The notes under the pieces: model-generated
The model's database searches: none
Told to the model about the DNA's origin: nothing
What the model saw: the letters and a program-made list of their open reading frames with translations, nothing else
Position numbers and translations under genes: made by a program
In this document: positions 8,583 through 16,645 of the stretch, in pieces
How positions within the stretch are numbered: position 1 is the first letter of the stretch
How the letters are laid out: every line of letters begins with the position of its first letter
DNA from: Flavobacterium jejuense
Lineage (GTDB): Bacteria > Bacteroidota > Bacteroidia > Flavobacteriales > Flavobacteriaceae
Reading direction: 5' to 3'
NCBI RefSeq assembly: GCF_006491595.2
Contig: NZ_VEVQ02000001.1
Location: 62,001-126,000, forward strand
DNA: 64,000 nt

Positions 8583-8630
8583 TTTATGGTGTAAAAGTAT
8601 GCCATTTGATGTCCTTTTGTTCTAAAAGTG
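8583..8630 (+). repeat. 48-bp direct repeat, copy 2
   Basis: Second copy of the repeat at 4065-4112 (42/48 identical). This copy is framed by GCCATTTG on both sides of its core. The 8261-8764 gap that contains it also holds the receptor promoter (8283-8327) and the leader of the gene at 8765; I see nothing else there. Confidence 0.7.
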
Positions 8631-8764
8631 CCATTTGGTATTCTTGCCTAATTTTTGCCTTTTTCTTTTTTTCAATTTTGTTATCAGATCAATCGGAAGT
8701 GTTGCAACCAAAAAATAGATTGAGCGAATTGTTCACTGATTTATTAATTAAAATTTTTAGAATT

Positions 8765-9523
8765 ATGGCTAGACAGAAAGGCATAATAAAGTTAAAAGGT
8801 ACTATCGGGGATATTACTTTTTACAAAACGCAAGATGGTCATTTGGCTCGTGAGAAGGGTGGGATTGATGCTAGTAGAATTGCTAGCGATCCTGCGTTTC
8901 AAAGAACGCGTGAGAATGGTTCGGAATTTGGTAGGGCAGGGAAGGCAGGTAAGCTTTTGAGAACTGCTTTTAGACCATTGTTATTGAATTCTGCTGATGG
9001 TAGAATGGTTAGTCGTTTGACGCAAGCAATGGTTAAGGTGCTTCAAGCGGATATTACCAGTGATAGAGGTTTGCGTAACGTTATTGATGGGGAAACAGAA
9101 CTATTATTCGGTTTTGAGTTCAATATTAGAGGAAAACTAGGAACTACTTTATTTGCTCCTTTTGTTGCTTCTATTGACAGAGTTGCTGGTGAAATTAAAG
9201 TTGACATTCCTTCTTTTATTCCTTCAAATATGATTGCTGGTCCAAGTGGTACAACCCATTTTAAAATCATTTCTGGAGGCGCTGAGGTGGATTTTGAAGC
9301 TGAAACTTATGTTGTGACTACTTCTGAGACCACAATTCTACCATGGGACGGCATTGCAACTGCATTAATTACGCAAACGAATGTGGTAACTGCTAATTCA
9401 ACGAAGCCTTTGTTTTTCGTGCTTGGTGTTGAGTTTTATCAACAAATTAATGGTCAGATGTATCCGCTTAAAAATGGAGCTTATAATCCATTATCAGTTG
9501 CTAAAGTTGATAGTGGTGTGTAA
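8765..9523 (+). CDS. Conserved Bacteroidota protein of unknown function (first gene of the DUF5675 cassette)
   Basis: The frame is open far upstream, but the natural start is ATG 8765, giving 252 aa. The N-terminus MARQKGIIKLKGTIGDITFY begins a basic, Gly-rich domain (about residues 1-90: KTQDGHLAREKGG, ENGSEFGRAGKAGKLLR). The C-terminal half (about 110-250) is predicted beta-rich, with small hydrophobic residues like a sandwich or virion-type domain. No signal peptide or membrane segment. I recognise the family from other Bacteroidota but know no function. Its stop overlaps the next start (TAATG), so it is translationally coupled to the DUF5675 gene. Confidence 0.65.
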   Translation: MARQKGIIKLKGTIGDITFYKTQDGHLAREKGGIDASRIASDPAFQRTRENGSEFGRAGKAGKLLRTAFRPLLLNSADGRMVSRLTQAMVKVLQADITSDRGLRNVIDGETELLFGFEFNIRGKLGTTLFAPFVASIDRVAGEIKVDIPSFIPSNMIAGPSGTTHFKIISGGAEVDFEAETYVVTTSETTILPWDGIATALITQTNVVTANSTKPLFFVLGVEFYQQINGQMYPLKNGAYNPLSVAKVDSGV

Positions 9524-9915
9524 TGGTTTTGTTTTTAACTAGAACTTATTTCCCTGAAGGAACAAACGGAAAAATTCAATGTGAAGGTAAATTGATTTGT
9601 AATACAATTGAGCTGCCTTGGAAGAAAAATGAAAAGCGAGTTTCTTGTATTCCAGAAGGGAAATATTTTATAAGAAAGCGATATAGTACTAAATTTAAGT
9701 GGCATTTGGAGGTTGTTGATGTAAAAAATAGAAGTTTTATTTTATTTCATCCTGCTAATAATGCTTTGCAAGAATTGAATGGTTGTATTGCTCCTGTGAC
9801 GAAACTTTCTGGACCAGGTTTGGGACTTATGTCGAGAAAAGCATTTGAGAAACTTAAAACGTTTGTTTATGGTGCTTTAGACAGAAAAGAAAGTGTAGAA
9901 TTGATTGTTGAATAG
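9523..9915 (+). CDS. DUF5675 family protein
   Basis: A 130-aa protein with the DUF5675 pattern: an N-terminal LTRTYFPEGTNGKI, the ICNTIELPWKKNEKRVSCIP turn, EGKYFIRKR, then SFILFHPANNALQELNGCIAP with conserved H and C residues. DUF5675 proteins occur in phages, prophage-like loci and Bacteroidota genomes, often near lysis-type genes; the histidine/cysteine core suggests a small enzyme, perhaps a peptidoglycan hydrolase-like fold, but no activity is established. It sits between the 252-aa protein and two small membrane proteins, an arrangement like a lysis or export cassette. Confidence 0.75.
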   Translation: MVLFLTRTYFPEGTNGKIQCEGKLICNTIELPWKKNEKRVSCIPEGKYFIRKRYSTKFKWHLEVVDVKNRSFILFHPANNALQELNGCIAPVTKLSGPGLGLMSRKAFEKLKTFVYGALDRKESVELIVE

Positions 9916-9950
9916 ATTCCCATTTTCATGGGAATGAAAAAATATAAATT

Positions 9951-10166
9951 ATGAAAAAAATATTGAATAGAGCTACATCTCCTACTCCAAAGTTTTTTAA
10001 AGTGCTTCGAAATATTGGTTTAGCTTTGGCTGCTGTTGGTGGAACGATTTTGGCTGCTCCTGTGGTTTTGCCTGCAATTGTTATCACCATAGGTGGTTAT
10101 GTTGCTGTAGCTGGAGGAGTTTTGACAGCTGCAAGTCAGTTGACTACAACAAATGACAGCGAATAA
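9951..10166 (+). CDS. 71-aa Gly/Ala-rich membrane protein
   Basis: Residues 1-20 are basic; residues about 22-65 are two closely spaced hydrophobic segments rich in Ala, Gly and Val (GLALAAVGGTILAAP and IVITIGGYVAVAGGVL). This hairpin topology is what a class II holin or small pore protein would look like. It follows DUF5675 by 35 bp and overlaps the next small gene by 14 bp. A holin role is inferred from size, hydrophobicity and neighbours only. Confidence 0.6.
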   Translation: MKKILNRATSPTPKFFKVLRNIGLALAAVGGTILAAPVVLPAIVITIGGYVAVAGGVLTAASQLTTTNDSE

Positions 10167-10329
10167 CCCTACTTTAATGGGAACCGCTGGAGGTACATTT
10201 TTAAGTGTGATACCGAATATTAATTCTCATGATATTGCTAAAACTATTATATTAGCATCTGTTGGAGCAATTGTTAGTTTTACGATTTCGTTACTACTTA
10301 AAAGCCTACAAAAGAAGCGCAAAAAATAA
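10153..10329 (+). CDS. 58-aa single-span membrane protein
   Basis: Starting at ATG 10153, inside the end of the previous gene, the frame gives 58 residues: a polar N-terminus, one membrane segment (about 29-48, TIILASVGAIVSFTISLLL) and a strongly basic tail KSLQKKRKK. The 14-bp overlap and the position before a terminator make it the fourth gene of the cassette. With the preceding protein it could form a holin/antiholin-like pair, but no family is recognised. Confidence 0.55.
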   Translation: MTANNPTLMGTAGGTFLSVIPNINSHDIAKTIILASVGAIVSFTISLLLKSLQKKRKK

Positions 10330-10373
10330 GTTTAGCCCTAGTTGTGGTGACCGTTGGGTTAAACAAAATGAAA

Positions 10374-10398
10374 GCCAAGTCGCAAGACCTGGCTTTTT
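10374..10398 (+). terminator. Terminator of the DUF5675 cassette
   Basis: GCCAAGTC (10374-10381) pairs with GACCTGGC (10386-10393) with one mismatch around a GCAA loop, followed by TTTTT. It closes the four-gene unit and faces the convergent gene ending at 10429. Confidence 0.7.
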
Positions 10399-10428
10399 GC
10401 ATTTACTATCGACACAATTACTAAATAT

Positions 10429-12651
10429 TCAACTAAGGAATCTATGATTTTTATTAAATTTTTGAATTTTAATACTTTCTCTTGTAAATTGTTTAAGCTC
10501 AGCTTGATGTTTCCAAACCTTACTTTCCAAAATTGCCGTTGTTAAATCATTTGCTGAACAACTATTATTTTCTTTCCATAACGAGCATTCATCCTCGTTA
10601 ATTTGCTTATGAGTTTTACTGTATTTTAGATTCGACTTATTCTCTATTTGTAACATCGTATTTACAGGAATATCCATTTTTTCATCCGTGAGGATCTTGC
10701 ACTCTTTTTGTACTAACATATTGTACAGATCGTTTTTAAGAATAATCATTAATTCAAAAAGACTAATTTTATGATGTTCATTCCTGAAAATTAAATTATC
10801 AGACTGGTATATGTTTGAAATTATGATTGTAACTATTTTTAAATCTTTCAATTCACAATTAATCCCCAGATTCTTACATTTTTTTATTTCATCATAATTA
10901 TTTATTATATAGTCTTTTGCTAAATTCAATTGTTCTGAAGCTTTTGAATTGAATTTTAATACTTCATATTTTGAAGTTTTCATAATATCCTCCCCAATGT
11001 AGGTTGATTTTAATTCTAAAATGAAAAGCGTATTTTCTTTAAATGCTAGAATGTCGATTTCACCTGGTACATTTTTATTTTTATAAACGTGACTAGAAAT
11101 ACTGCCAAATTTTGCTTTTTTAAAAATTTCTGAAATGTATTTTTCAGTCTCAATAGGTTGTTCACTTAAATTTAAGCTATTTTCTTTTACTATCTTTCTA
11201 TGCAAAATGATTTCCCACCTAGTATCTTTTAGGAAACTGGAAAGCCAAATATACTGATTACCAATTTTAATTAAAGGACGTTTTTGAACGTCAATTTTAT
11301 GGCTAGTGAGGTCGGTTGTTAGGTATTCTATAATTATTTGTATTTCGTCTTTTGACCATTCAAAATATTGATGGCATTTCTCAACTAATTCATTTTCCTC
11401 AAAACTTACTAAGTAATCTATATCAAACGTTTCTTCAAATTTTTGAGGTACTTTGTTTTTAAAAACTATTTCATTATTAATAATTGTTCTACCTTGGGGC
11501 ATTAGAAATAATGAAAATGATTTTAATAAAATCAATACTTTTTCTAAATCAATTTTTTCGTCAGTATTTTTTTTATCAATTATGACTGGGATTTTTAAAT
11601 ACTTAAAATATTCAATGGAGGTATAAATACTAAGTTCTAATTGTTTTGATAGCATTTCTTTTTGTTCATTAATTCGTTTTACTAGTTCTTCATTTTCAAT
11701 TACTTTGTTTGTAAAATATACTTCATCATAAATCCCTTTCTCTAAAGTTTTTCTGTATAAACAGTACTTTGTATTTGTTAGCAATTCTGCTTCTAAATTC
11801 TCTATCATTTCAAATTCAGCTAAACCAGATAAGTATTTTTGAATTTGATATTCGCTGTTGTCTTTTGCGAAGAAAAATTCTACTAGTTCTCTAAAAGTCT
11901 TCTTTTGTTTATCTATTTTTTCGTTTGATACTAGTTGCTGATTATTAAGTGATTCGATAGCTCTAATAGGAGGAAGTTGTTCCTTTGCAATTTTTTTAAA
12001 GTTGATGCTACTATACTTGTTTTTAATTTTATTTTTTACGCATCCTCGCTTTTTTATATTTAAAATAATGTCTAAAATGTTAATTAAATGGGCTTTATAG
12101 CTAGTAATTAATCCAGTATTATTTACTGTTTTCTTGGAATAACGTTTAAAATGTTCGAAATAAGAAATCATTTGTATTAAGATATCTTCGTAGTCTATTT
12201 CGTTGATTTTGTTTTCGAATATAACTGTTTCATTCTTCCAATATTGTCGGTATGCTCTAATGTAGTCTAGTTCTTTATATACTACTTTTAAATCGTTTGA
12301 TTTTACGAAAACTGAAAAAGTAATCCAATGAGAATCCATTTTAAAAGCTTCCGAAAGTTTTATAATTCGAATTAACTCGGCTGAATATTTTGAATTAATA
12401 AATAATTTTATAAAATCGAGGTTAGCATTTTGTGGTCTTGAGAAATATGCAAACAATAACTCTTCCAAGTAGGGTTCATTAATTAATTCTTTGAACCACT
12501 TTATTGGTAAATTGGAATGCCAAAATAATTCAGAACAACTATTTGGCCTTGAATCAGAAAAGTAACTATTTTTTTTAATAAAAGGTACAACTTGAGAAAA
12601 ACTGGCATTCTCTAGTTCCTTTATACTTGTAATTATTGCATTTTTGTTCAT
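10429..12651 (-). CDS. 740-aa protein with a PD-(D/E)XK nuclease-like core
   Basis: A large cytoplasmic protein. Residues 1-490 are mostly helical with no family I recognise. Residues about 500-585 hold a nuclease-like core: PGEIDILAF (Asp near 533), LFILELKST (E-x-K near 546-548) and a following SEQLNLAKDYI helix with a Q...Y pair, the motif order of NERD, RecB and Mrr-type PD-(D/E)XK domains. Residues 590-740 are polar. It is a lone gene with no methyltransferase beside it. The accessory location and nuclease core suggest defence or element maintenance; that is inference. Confidence 0.6.
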   Translation of the reverse strand: MNKNAIITSIKELENASFSQVVPFIKKNSYFSDSRPNSCSELFWHSNLPIKWFKELINEPYLEELLFAYFSRPQNANLDFIKLFINSKYSAELIRIIKLSEAFKMDSHWITFSVFVKSNDLKVVYKELDYIRAYRQYWKNETVIFENKINEIDYEDILIQMISYFEHFKRYSKKTVNNTGLITSYKAHLINILDIILNIKKRGCVKNKIKNKYSSINFKKIAKEQLPPIRAIESLNNQQLVSNEKIDKQKKTFRELVEFFFAKDNSEYQIQKYLSGLAEFEMIENLEAELLTNTKYCLYRKTLEKGIYDEVYFTNKVIENEELVKRINEQKEMLSKQLELSIYTSIEYFKYLKIPVIIDKKNTDEKIDLEKVLILLKSFSLFLMPQGRTIINNEIVFKNKVPQKFEETFDIDYLVSFEENELVEKCHQYFEWSKDEIQIIIEYLTTDLTSHKIDVQKRPLIKIGNQYIWLSSFLKDTRWEIILHRKIVKENSLNLSEQPIETEKYISEIFKKAKFGSISSHVYKNKNVPGEIDILAFKENTLFILELKSTYIGEDIMKTSKYEVLKFNSKASEQLNLAKDYIINNYDEIKKCKNLGINCELKDLKIVTIIISNIYQSDNLIFRNEHHKISLFELMIILKNDLYNMLVQKECKILTDEKMDIPVNTMLQIENKSNLKYSKTHKQINEDECSLWKENNSCSANDLTTAILESKVWKHQAELKQFTRESIKIQKFNKNHRFLS

Positions 12652-12702
12652 TACTTAAAATTTAAAGATTACCTAATAGGTTATTTCAAGTATTAAACAG
12701 AG

Positions 12703-12710
12703 CAAACGTA
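12703..12710 (-). promoter_or_regulatory. -7 box candidate of the 740-aa gene
   Basis: TACGTTTG on the minus strand is an exact TAnnTTTG match, 52 nt upstream of the start at 12651. No convincing -33 TTG is seen at the expected distance. Confidence 0.35.
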
Positions 12711-12802
12711 ATAATTTTATTTTGCATTTTCACTATTTAATTGACCTTATTCTTAAAAATTTTGATTTGCAATTTATATTTTTTTTAGGAGTACTAACTA
12801 TT

Positions 12803-13252
12803 TTATTTGTTACAATACCTATACAAAATAACTCTTCTCATGTCATTAATTAGACTTAAATTTTCGTTGAAACGTTTTTCGCTTTGTTCTAGAAGCTTTA
12901 AAGTTTGCACTTTCTTAAGGTGTTCTTCGTGGTCTTTTATCTCTTGGTTGACTTTGTTTGAGAATTCTTTTCTAACATCGTTTAAACGTAAAAACGGGAT
13001 TACTGAACCGCATAAAAAGGGAAACCAAAATTTTGTTTTCCAAAGGGCATAAGCTGTTAAATTGACATTATCAAAATCTTCTTGATTTTCGAAAATGATT
13101 ACAAAGCTATTTGTGAAAGGTTCTTGTGCTGGCTTTCCGCTGTTTAATCCTTTGTTTAAAATAAAAATGTGTGGGTTTTTGTAAGTTGTACCTTTTCTGT
13201 GTGTCTTAATGATAAATTTTAGCATACTATCGGTTTTAATAAATTCAAACAT
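12803..13252 (-). CDS. DUF6943-like protein
   Basis: A 149-aa protein whose core IFILNKGLNSGKPAQEPFTN, VIIFENQEDFDN and FLCGSVIPFLRLND matches a family I know as DUF6943, common in Bacteroidota conjugative or integrative elements. The C-terminus is a coiled coil (about 100-145). The biochemical role is unknown. It lies at the edge of the hairpin-rich non-coding region, and its start at 13252 is the only ATG that retains the N-terminal domain. It marks this zone as mobile-element-derived. Confidence 0.6.
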   Translation of the reverse strand: MFEFIKTDSMLKFIIKTHRKGTTYKNPHIFILNKGLNSGKPAQEPFTNSFVIIFENQEDFDNVNLTAYALWKTKFWFPFLCGSVIPFLRLNDVRKEFSNKVNQEIKDHEEHLKKVQTLKLLEQSEKRFNENLSLINDMRRVILYRYCNK

Positions 13253-13315
13253 GTTTCGATTTTCCCGATGTACTCCGAAGTTTTGTGTGCCTCACGATGC
13301 TCCGCACAAATATTT

Positions 13316-13558
13316 CTTCAAAAGAAAAAAGGAAAAAAAAGAAAGCCGATATTTCTAGTGGAAGGTTTCAAAAAAGCAAGTTTTTTGGATAAAATACTAC
13401 TCTAAGGAGTGATTAATAAAGAGTAATTTATACATAGGTTAGTTATCTGCTGAAAATGTAAGAGTGGAGATTTTATCCAAAACCGAAGGCTTGAACTTGC
13501 TTTTTTGAATACCTGGAACAAACCTTTGTTTTCTTTTTTTTTCTTATTTTTTTTGAAG
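13316..13558. repeat. Giant imperfect inverted repeat (hairpin A)
   Basis: The left arm (13316-13403) and right arm (13461-13558) are inverted copies. The best blocks are TTCAAAAAAGCAAGTT and TTTTGGATAAAAT with their reverse complements, plus A-rich outer ends beginning CTTCAAAA. The right arm has an extra 11 nt (reverse complement CAAGCCTTCGG) between the two blocks. The centre (about 57 nt) is unpaired AT-rich DNA. No gene lies here. Confidence 0.7.
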
Positions 13559-13594
13559 TTGTTATTTTTTTTGTTATGAATGGTAGTGGTGATT

Positions 13595-13681
13595 AAAGGG
13601 TGTGTAAGGGTAAAACAGGATGAAGGAACATTGAAAACAATCGTTATAGCGTTCATCCTGTTTTACCCTTACACACTCTTT
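13595..13681. repeat. 30-bp near-perfect hairpin (hairpin B)
   Basis: Left arm 13595-13624 and right arm 13652-13681 are reverse complements at 29 of 30 positions (core GTGTAAGGGTAAAACAGG), with a 27-nt loop. The stem is much longer than a terminator stem and has no T tract. Confidence 0.85.
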
Positions 13682-13826
13682 ACTGGATTTGATTTTTGTG
13701 AATGCCAATTTGTGAGTGATTAGCTAAGAGTGAATAGTGATTAGTAGTGCTGAATTGAAAGGGAAAAGCATTTACAAAAAACAATTATTACTAGCCTAGT
13801 GCGATGGTGCAGTAGCGCAGGGAAGG

Positions 13827-14004
13827 GTATTCTTTTTTATTTGCTTAATGGATTTTTGTGATTGCTTTTATGAATAGCTGATGCCATGTGGAGTTGTCAG
13901 TATTCAGTTTTTAGTGTTCAGAATAAAGGTTTGTATTAATTTTTAAGGCATCAGCTATTGTGAAAGTAATTAGTTTGCTGTTTCTGGTAAATAAAAAAGA
14001 ATAC
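13827..14004. repeat. Nested inverted repeats (hairpin C)
   Basis: The outer arms GTATTCTTTTTTATTT (13827-13842) and its exact complement (13989-14004) enclose inner arms AATAGCTGATGCC (13873-13885) and its exact complement (13947-13959). The innermost part repeats TTCAG-type motifs. Two perfect nested pairs imply one long cruciform or RNA hairpin. Confidence 0.8.
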
Positions 14005-14134
14005 TCTTACTGGCTTTTTTGATTTTGTGGTTGCCTTATTTAGTGTTCAGTTTGCAGAGGCAGTAAGAAGGGGGATAATTTTAAGAAAATGTGAAGGCAC
14101 TCACAAAATTGCGAGCGTGGGGTGCGGGGCTTTT

Positions 14135-14200
14135 TTACATAATGTTATTATAATGGGCTTGACCCCTTGCCCGAAGGGATTATAATGCTACATTATGTAA
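14135..14200. repeat. Inverted repeat with a second hairpin at its tip (hairpin D)
   Basis: TTACATAATG at 14135 with ATTATAAT pairs imperfectly with 14179-14200. The loop holds CCCTTGCCCGAAGGG, a small GC-rich hairpin of its own. From 14201 to 14677 I see no gene or structure, only short frames with no coding character. Confidence 0.65.
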
Positions 14201-14677
14201 AGAAGCTTGGGAGAAAAAAGTACTGGCATGAGTTGCGAAGCGTACGTGTTTTTGTTTTGTGCGGTGGACGAGCTCTTTGACTGATGGCTTATTGATTTTT
14301 CTCTGTAGACAAAAACGTTTTAGCCAACAGGCAAAGTGCTTGATTTGTGGTGGGACAAAAACCATGACAGTAATTTTTTTGGTGCGGTGGGAAGGTGAGG
14401 GAATTGAACTTAAAGCTCAATACATATAAAAAGTAGAAAACTAGAGTCAATAGATAATTTATTACAAAATACAAAATTTAACTATTAAATACAACAAATA
14501 ATTTGGAATGAGTAAGCATTATTTAAGTTTAAATATTTAAACCTTCCTTTACAGATATAAGCTTTTAGAATATCTAATTTAAGACTTTTATATCAGGAAC
14601 TAAATTATAACAATATAGATTTTCATATTGTTTCCTTTTTACACTTTCATTAAACAAAGGTTTCTAATTGGAGAGAT

Positions 14678-14721
14678 ATGATAAATGTCATTTTTTAACT
14701 TAATAAGAATTATAATATTTG
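14678..14721 (+). promoter_or_regulatory. Crp/Fnr box and -7 element of the regulator gene
   Basis: ATGATAAATGTCAT (14678-14691) is a 14-bp ATGA-N6-TCAT palindrome. Its centre is 29.5 nt before AATATTTG (14714-14721), a -7 element differing from TAnnTTTG at one base. The start codon follows 54 nt after the box, so the regulator probably controls its own gene. Confidence 0.65.
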
Positions 14722-14745
14722 TATTGACAAAAAATTTATTTAATT

Positions 14746-15351
14746 ATGTTAATTATGCAAATAGATTTAGATTTACTCTTTACATGGGGTGCTGTTTCAA
14801 AAAAATATTACAAGGATCATGTCATTTTTGATGAAGGTGAAAGTGCTTTATTTTATTTCCAAATTATAGAAGGTACTGTTAAAATGTATTGTTCAAACGA
14901 TGATGGAAAAGAATTTACACAAGGAATTTTTGAAAAAGGCTGCAGTTTTGGTGAGCCACCATTGTTTTTAGATGAAATTTACCCTTGTACTGCTGTTGCA
15001 ACAGAAGATAGCGTTGTTATTAAACTATCCAAAGATAAATTTTTGACTATAATAGAAGAATATCCTGAAATTAATAAACGTTTTATGCAACTTTTAGCAT
15101 TAAGGGTTTTTAGAAAAACATTAACCAACAAACACATTATCAATCAAAAACCTGAACATAGAATCAATGCTTTTTTGATGGATTACAAAAAAATAAATGG
15201 AGTTTCAGATCATGAAAAACTTCAAATTCCCTTTACAAGACAAGAGATTGCTGATTTTACAGGCTTACGTGTAGAAACTGTAATTAGAACTTTATCACAA
15301 ATGAACAAATGCAATAAAGTCGAAATAAATAACCATAAAATATTTTATTAA
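14746..15351 (+). CDS. Crp/Fnr family regulator of the anaerobic island
   Basis: 201 aa from ATG 14746 (ATG 14755 gives the more typical MQIDLD start). Sensor barrel about 20-125; winged helix with RQEIADFTGLRVETVIRTL. The recognition helix has E-T-V-x-R, which fits operators with TGA half-sites. There is no N-terminal Cys cluster, so it would sense nitrate, nitrite, NO or a nucleotide rather than O2 through an FNR cluster. It overlaps the next gene by 1 bp. The recurrence of one operator upstream of this gene and seven other promoters makes it the obvious candidate regulator; this is inference. Confidence 0.85.
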   Translation: MLIMQIDLDLLFTWGAVSKKYYKDHVIFDEGESALFYFQIIEGTVKMYCSNDDGKEFTQGIFEKGCSFGEPPLFLDEIYPCTAVATEDSVVIKLSKDKFLTIIEEYPEINKRFMQLLALRVFRKTLTNKHIINQKPEHRINAFLMDYKKINGVSDHEKLQIPFTRQEIADFTGLRVETVIRTLSQMNKCNKVEINNHKIFY

Positions 15352-16562
15352 TGAAATTAAACTTCTCCTACTGGATTAAATTTTCATTATTTAATTTATT
15401 ATTAGTGGCCTCATTAGGGCTTTTAATGCGCTACAAAATTGCCTTTGAGTTTCCTTTTTTAAATCAAAAAAACATTCAACATTCACATTCGCACTTTGCA
15501 TTTGCAGGGTGGGTTTCTCAAACTTTAATTATTTTGATGATTCATTTTTTGTCAAAACAAAATGTTACTGTAAACCTTGAAAAGTATAAAAAGATTTTTA
15601 TTGCCAATTTAGTTTGTGCTTACGTAATGCTTTTCAGTTTTATTTTTCAAGGCTATGGATTAATTTCTATCTTGTTTTCGACTTTATCACTATTTGTTTC
15701 GTTTTGGTTTGCCGCATTTTTTTTAAAAGATTTAAAGATAATTTCTAAAGATAATTTATCAAAAAACTGGTTTAAAGCTGCCTTGTTTTTTAATATTATT
15801 TCATCGTTTGGTACATTTGCGTTAGCTTATATGATGGCAACTAAAAACATTACTCAAGACTTCTATTTATCTTCCATCTATTTTTATTTACATTTTCAAT
15901 ATAACGGTTGGTTTTGGTTTGCTTGTATGGGTTTATTTGTGAGTCAATTAATTCCAAATTTAACTATAGAAAAAACAAATAAAACTGTTTTTAAATGGTT
16001 TTTTATCAGTTGTATTCCTGCGTATTTATTATCTATTTTATGGCTCAAACTTCCTATTTGGATATACATAATTGCCGTTTTTTGTTCTTTATTACAAATT
16101 GGAGCATGGGTAAAATTTCTTAAAAGTAGTATTTCTTCATTTTTAAAAAATTATCCTGTTGCTCCTTTTTTTAAATGGATTTACATCAGTATTATAGTTT
16201 GTGTTTCTATTAAATTTTTTCTTCAATTAGGATCTACTGTCCCTTTAATTGGAAAATTAGCATTTGGATTTAGACCAATAGTGATTGCTTATTTACATTT
16301 GGTTTTATTGGCTATAATTTCAGGGTTTTTATTGGTTTACATATTTACAAATCGATTGGTAATTCAAAATAATACCATCAAAAAAGCATTAGCTGTATTT
16401 ATTATTGGCATTTTTTTAAATGAATTGGTTTTAGCGGTTCAAGGAGTTGCTTCTTTTAGTTATACTTTAATTCCTTATATAAACGAAATGCTTTTTGGAA
16501 TAGCAATACTATTGTTTTTTGGAGCGTTCAGAATGTTTTATTTAAATGTAAATAATGGATAA
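15351..16562 (+). CDS. Polytopic membrane protein with an HSHSHFAFAGW motif
   Basis: A 403-aa inner-membrane protein with about 12 hydrophobic segments. The motif HSHSHFAFAGWVSQ at about residue 43-56 recalls the heme-ligand helices of heme-copper-oxidase-like subunits (family pattern H-x-H...GW), and further helices carry single histidines near 178 and 310. I infer a heme-binding or NO/O2-related membrane protein, possibly an electron carrier, but no catalytic metal site can be assigned. It is translationally coupled to the Crp/Fnr gene, so it belongs to the respiratory programme. Confidence 0.55.
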   Translation: MKLNFSYWIKFSLFNLLLVASLGLLMRYKIAFEFPFLNQKNIQHSHSHFAFAGWVSQTLIILMIHFLSKQNVTVNLEKYKKIFIANLVCAYVMLFSFIFQGYGLISILFSTLSLFVSFWFAAFFLKDLKIISKDNLSKNWFKAALFFNIISSFGTFALAYMMATKNITQDFYLSSIYFYLHFQYNGWFWFACMGLFVSQLIPNLTIEKTNKTVFKWFFISCIPAYLLSILWLKLPIWIYIIAVFCSLLQIGAWVKFLKSSISSFLKNYPVAPFFKWIYISIIVCVSIKFFLQLGSTVPLIGKLAFGFRPIVIAYLHLVLLAIISGFLLVYIFTNRLVIQNNTIKKALAVFIIGIFLNELVLAVQGVASFSYTLIPYINEMLFGIAILLFFGAFRMFYLNVNNG

Positions 16563-16575
16563 AAAAACTAATTTT

Positions 16576-16619
16576 ATGATTTGACTCATAAAATTTAATC
16601 TAGTAATGTTGGTACTTTG
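16576..16619 (+). promoter_or_regulatory. Crp/Fnr box and -7 element, fasciclin gene
   Basis: ATGATTTGACTCAT (16576-16589), with centre 29.5 nt upstream of GTACTTTG (16612-16619), which keeps the TTTG of the -7 element. The start codon is 56 nt after the box. Confidence 0.55.
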
Positions 16620-16645
16620 TAGTATAATATTAAAGTACAACCATT

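Noticed and set aside
8486..8764. Longer in-frame start for the 252-aa protein
   Set aside because: The extension is hydrophobic, runs through the direct repeat and has no homology I know; MARQKG at 8765 is the usual start of the family.
10429..12651. The 740-aa protein as a type II restriction enzyme
   Set aside because: There is no adjacent methyltransferase, and its size and helical N-terminus do not fit.
13316..14200. Hairpin cluster as a retron, CRISPR array or group II intron
   Set aside because: No reverse transcriptase, Cas gene, or regular repeat-spacer pattern is nearby, and the arms differ in sequence and length.
14180..14474. Two overlapping minus-strand frames of about 61 codons next to hairpin D
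   Set aside because: They run through the palindromes, have no start context, no family, and a composition (F, C, H, K rich) that reads like non-coding DNA.
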